Shown: positions 34,301 through 46,700 of the stretch, in pieces
Numbering within the stretch: position 1 is the first letter of the stretch
How the letters are laid out: the number at the start of each line of letters is the position of its first letter
Origin: Brachycybe producta
Lineage: Eukaryota > Arthropoda > Diplopoda > Playtdesmida > Andrognathidae
Assembly (NCBI GenBank): GCA_036925085.1
Contig: JAUPFP010000036.1
Span: 248,001-312,000 of the forward strand
Reading direction: 5' to 3'
DNA length: 64,000 bases
Position numbers and translations under genes: made by a program
Notes under the pieces: model-generated
What the model was told of the DNA's origin: nothing
The model's database searches: none
What the model saw: only the letters and a program-made list of their open reading frames with translations

Positions 34301-37300
34301 GCTTTGCAACATAAGAGTGAGTTGAGAAAATGTTACATGTAGTGACTGCTTGGAGGTTACCACACGTTCATTAATTATAATTAATTAACGTGAAGACATG
34401 CGCCGAGAATTACTAATCAACAACAACAAGAACGTAAACAATTGTGTCGATGGTGGTGGTGGTGGTGCTGGTAAGAAGAAAAACCTCAGTAACGTTGTCA
34501 GTCCATTACTGCTTAGGAGGCCGCCGCCGCCGCCTCCTCCTGAACATCATCAGCCTCAGAATAATGTTTCTTCTTCTTCCGGTAAGATTCGCCATTAATA
34601 TTTGGGTGTTTTGTTAATATATTCTGTCTTTCAGGTGCAAAATTTGAAAAAATGAAACTTGAAACTAGAAGGGTAGACAGGCAGTTAGAAATCGGAGAGA
34701 ACTTCAGTTGGCTTCGCCCTTGTTATGACGACCAGCAACTTCTAATTGGTTGGTTATGTAGTTTGACGTCACATGCTCCGCCCTTTTCAACGTTGAACCA
34801 CACAACAAACCAATTAGAAGTTGCTGGTCGTCATCACAAGGGCGGAGACAACAGAAGTTCTTCCCGATTTCTAACTGCTTGTACGTGAAGCGCGTTGTTG
34901 TTGTGGTGTGTTGTTTCTATAGAAACTCATGACAATGCAACTTCGAAAATTCATTGCACGTGAATTGGAAGATCGACAATGAAAATATTGGGTGAAATAA
35001 ATTCTTAATGAAGTAAGTTTGCAAGACAAGAGTGTCTTCATTTCCTGTGTGCAATGGGCTTCTCAAAAGTTAGACCTATTGAGAGTGGGCGTGGTTAAGG
35101 TGTTTCTATAAATGAAGCTTGTGACAATGCAACTGCAAAAATTCGTTGCACAGGAACTAGAAGTGCAGGACTGAAAGTCTGCAAGACAAGAATGTCTTCA
35201 TTTCCTGTGCACAGTTCCAGTTTTCAGATGGATTGTAGTTGAGGTGTTCTCGTCTATAGTCACTGAATTATCCAGCGGTGTGACGTGACAGCTATATATT
35301 TCTATGGGCGTGACATGACACTGCTGAATAAATCGATTTATAAGGGAATGTGCTCCAAGATTATATCTTTCAAAGTTCTTATTTTGTAGTTTTTTTGTTA
35401 TTGGTGGTGAGTCACACATTTTAGAATGTGTGTCACCTTTTCTTTCCAAAAAAAAAGATTGCAAGAATGGATTATAATAATAATAATAATAATGAGAATG
35501 AAAAAAAAAAGGTTTTATGTTCTTCTTTTAACTATGGCCTACTTGTAAATGAGTCTAGAAAAATAAAGTTAATAACACATTTAAAGGGGAAACAAATTAC
35601 ATTTTTTATACAAATTCTTTAAAAGTTACTAAACACAATTGTAATGAAAACCAAGAATGAAATTTCAATTTCATTCTTGGTTTTCGTTAAAATTCTTTTC
35701 TTTTGTTTTTTTTTCTAATAAAATGAAAATATAGAGGGCTATATCTTTCTTGTCACAGTGTAATAATATACACAATTAGCCTCTAGTCAGTCTTTTTTTT
35801 TAATGGGTAAAAGCAAAAATTGAGGTGTTACTCAACTTCACTGATAAATGAGGAAAATACGGTTTTCATTTAAATAAAAAAACTGGTTAAAGGCTAGAGT
35901 TCTAGTCGGAGCGAGCTCTTTTGATTTCTAGCCTCTAATCAGGTTATTAAACCGAACAACGCCTTTTTATGGTTGTCTTAATTATTGATAAAGTTTATCC
36001 CATGGTAACTTAAGGTCCGAATTCAAGAATAAAAAGTTAACACTTGAATTTTATCTTGAACCCTCAGAAAAAAGATTCTAAAATAATAAGGAAGAAGAAA
36101 AATTCTGTTTGAATATTATTCTTGAATAGGAATTTTCTTATGTTGAAGCCCTGCTCTGAGAGTTCAAGTGCCAAAGTTCCCCCCCCCCCCATATATTATA
36201 CAGGTAGTTAGAAATAGGTGAAAACTTCAGTTGGCTCCGTCCTTGTTATGACGACCGGCAACTTCTAATTGGCTGGTTATGTAGTCTGACGTCACATGCT
36301 CCGCCCTTTTCAACGTCAGACTACATAACCAGCCAATTAGAAGTTGCTGATCGTCATAACAAGGGCGGAGCCAACTGAAGTTCGTCCCGATTTCTAACTG
36401 CCTGTCTTTATTTATTTATTTATAAATGCAATTGTGGAAATTCAATGAAAAAAGAGAGGGAGAACTTGATTTTCTTCTTTTTTCCTCTAAGAAAAATAAT
36501 TGCTATTGTGTGTGGGTTTTCAAAATGGATAATTTGTATTACAATTACTACCAAGTAGTAGTAGTATATATGGGTTCTTTCTCTTTTGTTTAGAAATTAG
36601 AAATTGGGAAGGGAAGGCTGGGTAGTACTGAATCCAAATGTCAGTGTCATTCTAGTTTCGAATAGAATGGCCGATCATCACAATTGGACATAAAAAGATT
36701 CATTATTTTTGCATTTCTAGTACTTAATCTTATTATCGATTTCTTTTGCTTTTTATTTTAAATTTAAGAAGAAGGGAAACAAAATGGCCCTTTGAACTTT
36801 TTCAAGTTAAATCCTCTAAACAGGATTCCAACACAAAAACCATTTGTTTTATCTAACATGTTTGAACCCCCTGTTCAGAGGGTTTAAGTTTCATTCTTGT
36901 TTTTTTTTTGTAATTTTCTATACCAGAAAAATGCGTTTTTTTTTAGTAAAAGAGCCTGATTAGAGGTTACAATTCAGAGGTTAAAGTCATACACAGGCAT
37001 TTAGAAATCGGGACGAACTTCAGTTGGCTCCGCCCTTTTTATGACGACTGTCAACTTCTTAATTGGTTTGTTGTGTGATTCGACGTTGAAAAGGGCGGAG
37101 CATGTCACGTCAGACTACATAAAACCAACCAATTAGAAGTTGACAGTCGTCATAACAAGGGCGGAGCCAACTGAAGTTCGTCCCGATTTCTTCATGCCTG
37201 TAAGTCATACTAGTATCTAAAACTATTCTTCATCACAGACTAGAAAAATGCATTTTCACTCAAACGAACCTGGTTAGAGGTTAGATTTCTAGTCTTTGTC

Positions 37301-40300
37301 AAGATAAAAGGTAACTCAACTAAGAGGCTCTCGTCTTTGTAGGAAGGATTTCGTGCCAAAACTGAGTGTGTCCAATAGATGGCGCAGACTGTACTTAATG
37401 CTTCACTTACCAATAGAGTTCAAGGAACATGCAAAAACAAAATGGACGACATTTTGAGCAAGATGTCTTTTTTCTACCTTCAAAAAACAGACGATTTTTC
37501 ACGCACTTTTGGCATTTTCTTTTCTATAACATGGAGTTGCTTTTCCTTTATAAATTTACCTTACTTTTATTAGCCTCTGACCAGCTTTTTTGAATGAAAA
37601 AGCATTTTTTTTTGGTTGCCTTATACCTAGTATAGTGTACACACAGCTGATAATTTAAATGCATTTAAATAATAAACGTGTTCTACAGAGCCCTGTGAAG
37701 GACAAACAATATGTCGTCGAATTCAAATTTATTCAGTTAATAATCTGAAAATATTGAGTTAATACTTAAATAGAATATATTAACAAAATATTGATTTAGT
37801 AAATTTCAATTTAAAATATTAATAATAAAGTCAATTTTTATTTGGTTCATGTCCTTAACTGGATTCCGTATAAATTCACCTGAACACATTTAATTTGAAT
37901 TCATTTAACTTATGTGTGTACAAGGTATTACAATAGCTCATTATGTTATTGAGTTGTAACAAAAGAAAATGTTGAGAGGTCATAACCTTGTCCTTGAAAT
38001 AAGTGCAATTTAGGACCTAACCCTGAGGTGTTAGGTATTTCCCCCTCTTCTTTCCCCTCCCCCCCCCCCCCTTTCTCGTGATGTCAACATTATACATTGT
38101 GTTAACATCAAGAAAATTACTTTTTCTGTTTTTCATCAAATTCATTGTGAAGAGGGTTGGTGGAACAGGTAGTTAGAAATCGGGGAGAACTTCAGTTGGC
38201 TCCGCCCTTGTTATGACGACTGGCAACTTCTAATTGGTTTGTTTGTGTAGTTCGACGTTGAAAAGGGCGGAGCATGTGACGTAAGACTTCATAACCAGCC
38301 AATTAGAAGTTGCCAGTCGTCATAACAAGGGTGGAGCCAACTGAAGTTTTCGCCTATTTCTAACTGCCTGTGTTGGTGAAGGAGAGAGAGGACCCAGAGG
38401 TCATTTTTATTTGTGGTCACTTTGTTCCTCTTCTTGGTTTTTATAATTTGGCGTTTTTTTCTTCACAACATTTTCGATTGACTGAAGAAATAATAATTAT
38501 CAAAGATAAAAATTGGAATTTCAGTCTAAACTTTTGTGTGTACTGCCAAGTATAATTAGTAATGGTATGTGTTTTACACATGATATGCTGATGCCCAGAA
38601 TCGATGGATGATTTCTTTTTTTCTTGTTTCTGGTCAAAAGAGACTCAGAGGTGCGTTCAAATGTGATGATAATGATTATTGTGTTAATTACATATTATCA
38701 ACAAGGAGGAGGAGGTTTTGAAATGAGAAGAACTTTTCAGTATTGGTTCTTTTCAGTTTTTTTTCATCCAACTTTCCAGGTATTTTTTCATTATAAAAGA
38801 AAAGGTGGGTTAAGGTGTAGAGAGAGAGAGAGAGAGAGAGGTGTGTCCAAAGAGCCTTGGTTGGTTTGGTAAGTTGCGTTTGAAGCCCACGCAACAACAA
38901 CAACAAAAACCACAATCACCATTCTGATTATCATTGGCTTTGTCCACACATTGAATATTTCTTCTTATCTTCGTAGGTAGAAAAAGTCTGTTTATCTCAG
39001 GTTAAGACAAACTTTTTATTTTGAAGTAAAAAAAAAAGTAAATTCCTTGGAATTTGAAATTGAAAAGTTTCAACTGTGAGAGAAACTTCTGGAATAATTG
39101 ATGTGTCGTGTTTTGTGTGCCAGGCTTATTTTCAGTCTGTCCATGAGTCAGCTGGACCTTTTTTTTTATTATAATTTATACAATTCTCAAGAAATTTTAT
39201 AGTTGGAATGTAAAGCAAAAAAAAAAAGGATTATTTTTGGTGAATTCGTGTTCATTGTGAGTAAATTTCAAAGTTCCAACAGTGGCCACTTCAGGTGTTC
39301 TTTTATTTATTTTTTGTGATCTCTTTTGAGTTCTAAAAATGCTTGTCATAACTTGGCAACAATGCATTTTTTCCTTTTTTGGAAACTCAAGGGAAGGGGG
39401 GGGGGGTTAGTTGAGGACACCTTGACCTCGATTATTTGTGGATGATGATGTCCACTTTGTATTGTGATGGCGGCGACGGCTGTTTGTGTTTGCGTGGGAG
39501 TCGTCTTGTACACGAGGAAAGGGAGAGAGAGGGAAAGCAATCTTGTAATATAAATATGTTCAGGATGTTTTTTTCTCTTAAAATATTTATTATTCTAGTA
39601 TATTTCACACCCACAATCCACCCACGACGCAACCACCTGACACTTGTCTCTCAAGCGACATTGAAGTTGTTTTTCTTCATTTGGTTGTTTTGGTGCATTT
39701 TGGAAGTAAACAAATTTCTAAAGGTGCTGATGTCCATGGGTTGCTAGCATTTTTCAATTAGTTAGTTCCAGTTATTCCTTAGTAAAGTTCCTTAACTTTA
39801 GGTTTCTATGGAAAAGCTGAGTATTTTGTTTAGAAAACAACTTCAAATCACCCTTCTAGATTGTATACAGCAGTGGTAGCCAAACGTTTTTGGTCGCGCG
39901 CGCCCCTTACTTACTAAAAAAAAAACAGTAGCACGCACCCCAGAATAATTGACAACTGGCGTTTTCCTGTTGAGCGCGCGTACACTCTGGGACAGACGAG
40001 ATTTTTTAACATAGAAGTCTATGGAAAATCCACTGCATCAGAAAGTTCTTTTGCTCTTTTCTCGTAAATTACTCTTTATCATATAAAATTAAATAAATCT
40101 CGGCTGATTGCGGATGTCGCGCACACTGTTCAACCATGTTGCGCGTCCCACTTTGGAGAGACCACTGGTATACAGCACAAAGAAATAAGGTTTCGAAATG
40201 CACCCATTCTTTTTTTCAGATCTCTTTGTACAGGGTGTAAATTTGTAAAATTCAATAAAAAAAAAAGCTGAAAATGAATCATAGCTGTGTATCTAATAAA

Positions 40301-43300
40301 TGATTAATGATCATTGAATCGTGAACTTTTTTTTTTCAAAGCCAGTTATTTTATAAAATATTTTTATTAGATGATATGAAAAGTTGAAAACATAATATTT
40401 CATCATTTTAAATTTTAAATGTTTAGTGATGTGGAATATTGAATTTATGGAACAACAACAACAACAACATTAATGTTTGTGCATCCTCAAAGGTCGCCTA
40501 GCAGTCGGTAGGGGGAGTGGAGGTCGGGGAAGGGGGGAGGGTTATGATTTTTTTTTAAATTTATTAAAAAAAAACCCCTGCGGAATTAGGCTTAAGTTGG
40601 GACTGACCAGAATATATTATTATATTATTAAACTTCCATAACTCATTGCGAGTTGTGCCTATGAGAAGGAATAATGAGAAATATTTTGGAGGGAAGTTTG
40701 AATTGAAATACACACGTTATTATATTACAATACACATTGCGTGAGTAGCTCTACGTAGAAATTACAATATTATTATTAATGTATGTTACAGTCAAATTGG
40801 AAAATCAGACATTCTGCAAAGTCACTAGTAAATTTGTGAAGTCATAAATATTGCACATTGACAACAAAGAATTTACATCATCAATTAGCTAAATCTTGAT
40901 AATGGGTGCAATCGGAACCTAAAGACTTGTTTCTTTCTACTGTAAATAACCAAGAAAACTTAGAAAAGGTAACTGCTCCACTTATTATTTTTAAAAGAGT
41001 ACATTTTCCGGACGTGCTTCATTTTGGCCATATATGAAGGTGGCCATTTTGCAAACATGACGTCTATTCTCTTTACATTCTCTGAAACTTCACAATAAAA
41101 TGTCGCCATATTTAATTTAATCGTCTTTAGAAAGCAAGTATGTGGATTAGATGATTGCTTTCTTGAGAAGGTTAGGGTGGAGCTATCCATAGTTCCCGGA
41201 CACGTTTTCTTGATAGATCTAATAGCTTTTTCTTTAGTATCTAAATGCACCCATCAAATCTTAACCACATTTTGTAGATTTGAATTGTTGTGTTTTGGCA
41301 TTTTGAACACATTTGTTAACAATTTCTACTAGTCAATGTGAAAATGATTTACCTTCTAATTATTTCTGGATTTGTAAATTGACTAACAACTTTTACAGAA
41401 TGACTGTTTTCACACTTTGTCTATAATATATAAACTCTGAATTTATGATTTCTGTGTAAAAAAAGAACGTTTTCATATGAAAAGAGTGGAAGATGTCGTT
41501 GACCTGGGAAATCATCATTCTTGCCACCATTAACCCACCACCTCCATCGACCATTTTTCTATCTCTCTCTCCCCCCTCAATCCAGGGTAGACCCCCTTGA
41601 TCCTCCTCAACTCCTCTTTTTTTTATACCCATAACAATCATTATTATTATTAAGTGGAATAAAATGCAGTTGTTGAGGTTTGTTGGCAACACAACATTAT
41701 AAGAACAACAACAAGAAAAAATGGCAAGATTTTTGTTGTTTTTTGTTTAGGATTGCATGTGTTCGAAGGATTCAAGTGTTGCCATTATAATAATAATAAT
41801 AATAATAACAATGTTCATGTGCCATTTAAAAATGATAGACAGAATGAGAGATTAATGGATTTTTTTCTTTTTCTTAATGTATTTAAATGAGGCGAAACGA
41901 TTGATTTGTTGTTTCATTTGAATATATTTTATTTGTAGGTAAAAACCGAGTGTTAGCTCAGGTGAACAGTGAAAGTCCAGTTGTGTCTCCTAAGTGGTCC
42001 TTCAGGTACAATTCATCAAGTGCCTGTCCTTCTTCTAATGCGAGCAAAGTGCGTGATAAAGGTGAGCAGCAATCTTTTAAAATAGAACATTTTATCATCA
42101 TAATGATAATAATTTAATTAATCACATGCTTATTCGCTTTCTTTTATATTAATTAAGGTTGGTTTAAGTGTAAACGGGGCGCCTCTTGCAAAATGAAGAG
42201 CAATTAGAATATGAATTTTAGAAACTAGAAGGGTAGCAGCCAATCAATTTTAGATATTGTCATTTTATTAATATATAAAAAAAAGCTTATTTTGAAAGAT
42301 AACACGGAAATAATTCAGAAGTGATAAAGTTGCTCTTCTAGTATCCAAAGAGCAACGTTAAAGAGAAATTGAAAGTGTTTTAGAAACTGGAACGGTAACT
42401 GAATCACTTGTATTTTCCTGTTCATCTTTCAAAATAAGCTTTTTTTTAATTTGATTTTAAAAATCACCCAACTTTAAGCAGACGATATTTTATTTTCATT
42501 TTTGTCTATAAAATGTTTATTTTGAAAAATATCAACATGCTTAAGTGATTGAGCGACCCTTCTAGTTTCTAAAACACATTCAGGTTTCTCTTCATTTTGC
42601 TTTTCTGTAAGACAGTTTGAGTGGCGCCGTTTACACTTTAAAACCACTTTAAGGTGGCTGAATAGATATTTATCTTGTTTTCGTCCCCCTCCCAAGATGC
42701 CGTGGCTATTATGTTCCATAGGAGGTTGGTTCTCTTCCCCAATCAACCCGCAATTTTGAGACAATTTATACTTTTCAAGCGAACGTTTTTTCAAGAAAAA
42801 ACATTATGAAAAAAATTCAAAGTGTTTTAGAAACTAGAATAATTGGTGATAATGTTAAGTTTTTTTCACGATGATATCTTTTTCAAAATAAACGTTTTAT
42901 GACAAGTTTGAAAGACACGAAAATACTTTTTCATAGAAAAATCTCAATGGAAAAACCAAGAAAACGGGTTACTTTTCAAACTGAACTATAAAATATTTTA
43001 TTTTTTAAGATATTGCCATGAAAAAACTGTTAACATACTCTTTTAGCATTCTAGTTTTGAAAACAATTTGAATTTTTTTAATAATGTTCTAAAAAAACGT
43101 TCGCATGACGTTTTTGCGTCCAAAAACGTCTATGGAGCATAGCATTGGCCACTGCAGTGACGCCATCCGGTGAGAGAAAAGCAAAATATCTATTCAGCCA
43201 TCTTAACAGGTTCTTATCTCACTTTAAAATGCTTTTTATAAACACATTCTCGAAAATGTTTTATCAATTTATTTTAAAATATGAAATGTTGGAATTTTTT

Positions 43301-43717
43301 TCTCTCTTCTTCTTCAACTTTTTTCAAGTTTGGTTGGTCAATGATAACTTCCATAGGTAATAAGGTTTTTGTATTCAGGTGCCTGTAGGTTTGTGTGGCA
43401 CACACATAAAAGAAACACCTGAAAAAGAGAGGGGGGGGGGGGGGCTGGCTGGATGTGAGCTTTTCAGTCAGTCAGTTTTTTTTAAAAAAATTTAGTTTAG
43501 AAAGATGTAAATTATTATTACTAGTTCCTATTAAGTTTAGTTTACAAGGCCAAGGTCGATCACATCATCATCATCAAAGGTTGATTCATATTATATTATT
43601 ATAGCTCAAACTTAGCAATTTCATATATGTTTTGTCAACATTTTTATGTATATGCCTGGAAGGAGGCTTTTTTTCTTCTTTTTAATTGACTGAATGACCC
43701 TCCTTTTTTCAGGCTTT

Positions 43718-43748
<31 letters not shown>

Positions 43749-46700
43749 CTGACTCATAACATAAAAATATTTAAGTTGATTTTCATGTAGTTTTGAACAT
43801 CGGATCGTCCTGTTTGTGATGAACTCTTCTAGCTCAAAGTTCTTCATATTCTGGACTTCAAGAATGTCACAAAGTTTAATTGAAAATTTGAAACCACACC
43901 AACTCAGTTGGGTATTATTACTTTTCCAAATTTGCTAAAAGCGGTTTTTTTTAAGAAGAAGGCGAAAAAAAATCGCTTGTGACACCAAACTACAGAAGCT
44001 GTTTTTTTTGTGTGACATGACTTTACTGAAATTGACTTTAGGAGTTGTGAGTTGTGACACTTAATTATAAACCATCAGAAGAAGATGATGATGATGAGGG
44101 TCAATGCATTTATGACTTTTCAGGGTAAATCAAAAAGTTCTGTTGTTGTTCTACACAGTTACCAATTTACAACTTGAAAATTTAACAAAAAACTACATTT
44201 GAAGAAGACAACAAATTGGCTATGACATTGCAACAGTAGCTGTTTTTTTTGTTGTAACTGGACTTTAGTGTTTGTATACTGTAACACCATGATTTATGAT
44301 GACCATCAGAAGAAGAAGTTCAATGCACATTTATGACTTTTCAGGATAAATCAAAAAGTTCTACTAAGTTAACATTTTACAACTAGAAATTTAACAACAA
44401 CAACGAAAATAGACATTTGATGTCAATATTGTCAGTAATGCAGCAGTTATTCAATACTGGATTATATGAGGATTTAGAGGATTTCTTTTTGAAGTAAAAA
44501 AAAAGTGATGTCGGAATAAAAGCAAAGAGAAAATCGATTTTAAAATAAGAAAAATGTTTTCTCAGATGTTCCATTCTTTACTTTTGTTGCCTTCGAAGAT
44601 GTGGGATTTGATATGTTTCTTTATTTTGTGGCTTTATCATTATTTTTACCACATTGGTAAGATATCCATTCTCTTGAGGTGGTTTTTTGTCATTCTTTTA
44701 AGTCTTATTTCCTTTTAATCACGTATTTTGAACAATTAAAATGGTGTATGAAAAGCGGATTTTCAAACTCTGATTATTGTCTTTACAAGAGCAAAATTAA
44801 GATAAAACTAGAAAGTATTTAAGAAGCTAGAAAGAAATTAGTTCTCAATCATTTAAGTGGGTATTTTCATGTTGATATCTTTCAAAATTAAAAATATCGT
44901 CTGCTTCAAGTTTTGTCGTTTTCAAACTTGACATAAAAAGCTCATTTTACAATATATCAACATGAAAATACCCACTTACGTGATTGAGCTACCCTTCTAG
45001 TTTGTAAAACACGTTCAAGTTTTTCTTCATTTTACACATAGGAAGTTTAAGAGGCGTAATTACACTTTAAACCCACCTTAAAGGTGATTGCTAAGTCAAA
45101 GCTAGTGCTAAACTCATCATCTTTTACATGATACTTTCCTATCAGAAGTGTATGAGTTGAGCAATAGCTATGACTTAGCAATCCCCTTAAGAATATACAA
45201 CCCTTAATTAATTGCATGTGTCACCTCATGAGTCAACTCCAAGAGTGAGTGATTGCCAAAAACTTGAGTCATTTTTACTTCTCTTTTTAAAATTACAGTA
45301 TATTTTTGCATTCATTTTTATTATTATTATTTAAAATGCTTTATAAATAGCTGATTTTGAAACTCTGATCATTCTGTACTTTCAGAAGAATTAAAAAGAA
45401 ATTGAAAATGTTAAAAACTAGAACGGATAACTGAATAATATTTTAATATTGATATCTTTCAAAATAAACTTTTTATTAGACAAAAATTAAAAAAAAAATA
45501 TCGTCAGCTTAAAATTTGGTCATTTTCAAACTACTACTATAAGTTTTATTTTTTAAAAGATACTTCCTTAAGTGATTGAGCTTACCCTCCTATTTTTTTA
45601 AAATAATTTCAAGTTTCTCTTTAATTTTGCTCTTCTGGTTGTTTATTTTCGGGCGGGGCCTGTTTACACTTGTTTATTTTTTGTTATTTTTTTGTTTATT
45701 TTTTGTTATTTTTTTGTTTATTTTCTGTTATTTTTGTTTAATTTTAGCCCAAATGTTCTCCAGTAGGACACAAACAAATGTGTCAACTACAACTTCTGGT
45801 TCTAATGTGTCCAGTGTTCCTATTGGAAGATTCTCTCAGGACAGAATCTTGTGAGTAATTTTCATAAATATGTCTGCCTCATTCTAAGAAGGAGCCTCTG
45901 ACGTCATACGAATTGACAAAATAATTATGGTTGTCATTTTTTTTTGGATAAAAAAAGGATAACAAAAGAATTCAAGAATCCTTTTGTTTAAATTGTTAAA
46001 TATTTGTTATCCCGTTTTTATTATGCTAAAATGACACAATCCTAAATTTTTCGTCAATTTCTATGACGTCATAAGTTTCTTCTTAGGATGAGGCCAGGTA
46101 TATTGTTTTTAATTTCTACAAAACGTTATCAGAATCAACAAACACATCGGAGTCTGACTTATCAGCCATATACACCATTATACTTGAGTAGCGCAGTCTC
46201 TATTGTTTAAAATTGATTATCTTAAGAAACTAGAAAAACTACGGTTTACGGATAGTTTTTTTTAAATCTACATGTAAATCAATCAATTTTAAGTTTTTTA
46301 ATTGGTTGATTTACATGTAGATTTTTAAAAAATGAATTAAATTGATTTATAATAAAGTTAATGAATTTAAAAGCAAAACCAAGGTTTGAAAAAAAAAAAT
46401 CGTTTACAAATTCGATTTAAATTACCGTTAGAAAACCAATGACTTTTTTAATCGTTTTTGATGGATGTGTACGATTTACAATTTCTGAGATAATTCATTT
46501 TAAACGATGTGTATTTTGGTGGTGGTGGTGGTGGGGGGGGGCGTTGTTGGTTCTGCTTTATCCTGTGTAATATTGCAGTAAAAAAATCCCTGAAATCAAT
46601 GAATTTGACTAATTTTTTTAACTAGTGAGAAACAGGAGGGAAGAAGGAGGTCGGTCGGTGAAATCTCTCATGATTGATATTTTTTTCTATCGTGATTTTA

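Larger units (their letters stand above)
31810..41938. other. 10-kb intron of the supervillin-like gene, repeat-rich, with an internal first exon
   Basis: Phase-1 intron from GTAAGA to TTTGTAG. It holds element A and B copies, foldback elements C and F, a hAT-type element (39871-40167), a local tandem duplication (34910-35230) and the candidate alternative first exon at 34398. Stretches 38372-39870 and 40168-41938 show only low-complexity DNA, with (GA)n at 38820 and (AAT)n near 41788. Confidence 0.6.
42062..45747. other. Supervillin intron with chained TTAA elements
   Basis: Contains four A copies, elements J and K, a tandem duplication (43985-44400) and a long C tract. No further exon seen. 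Runs from GTGAGC to ATTTTAG. Confidence 0.6.

Noticed and set aside
37379-37573. 64-codon + strand frame starting MAQTVLNASLTNRV
   Set aside because: Lies between the arms of a family C foldback; no splice sites or known motif.
40960-41250. 96-codon minus-strand frame with mixed, protein-like composition
   Set aside because: Looked like a possible transposase relic (CPGTMDSSTL..KWPPSYMAK), but no family motif or splice context could be recognised, so it was not called.
43644-43847. Minus-strand frame with poly-Gly
   Set aside because: Product of the 28-bp C homopolymer.
45576-45747. Hydrophobic N-terminal extension before QMFSSRTQTNVS that mimics a membrane segment
   Set aside because: It is the T-rich polypyrimidine tract of the intron; the exon starts after TTTTAG at 45747.
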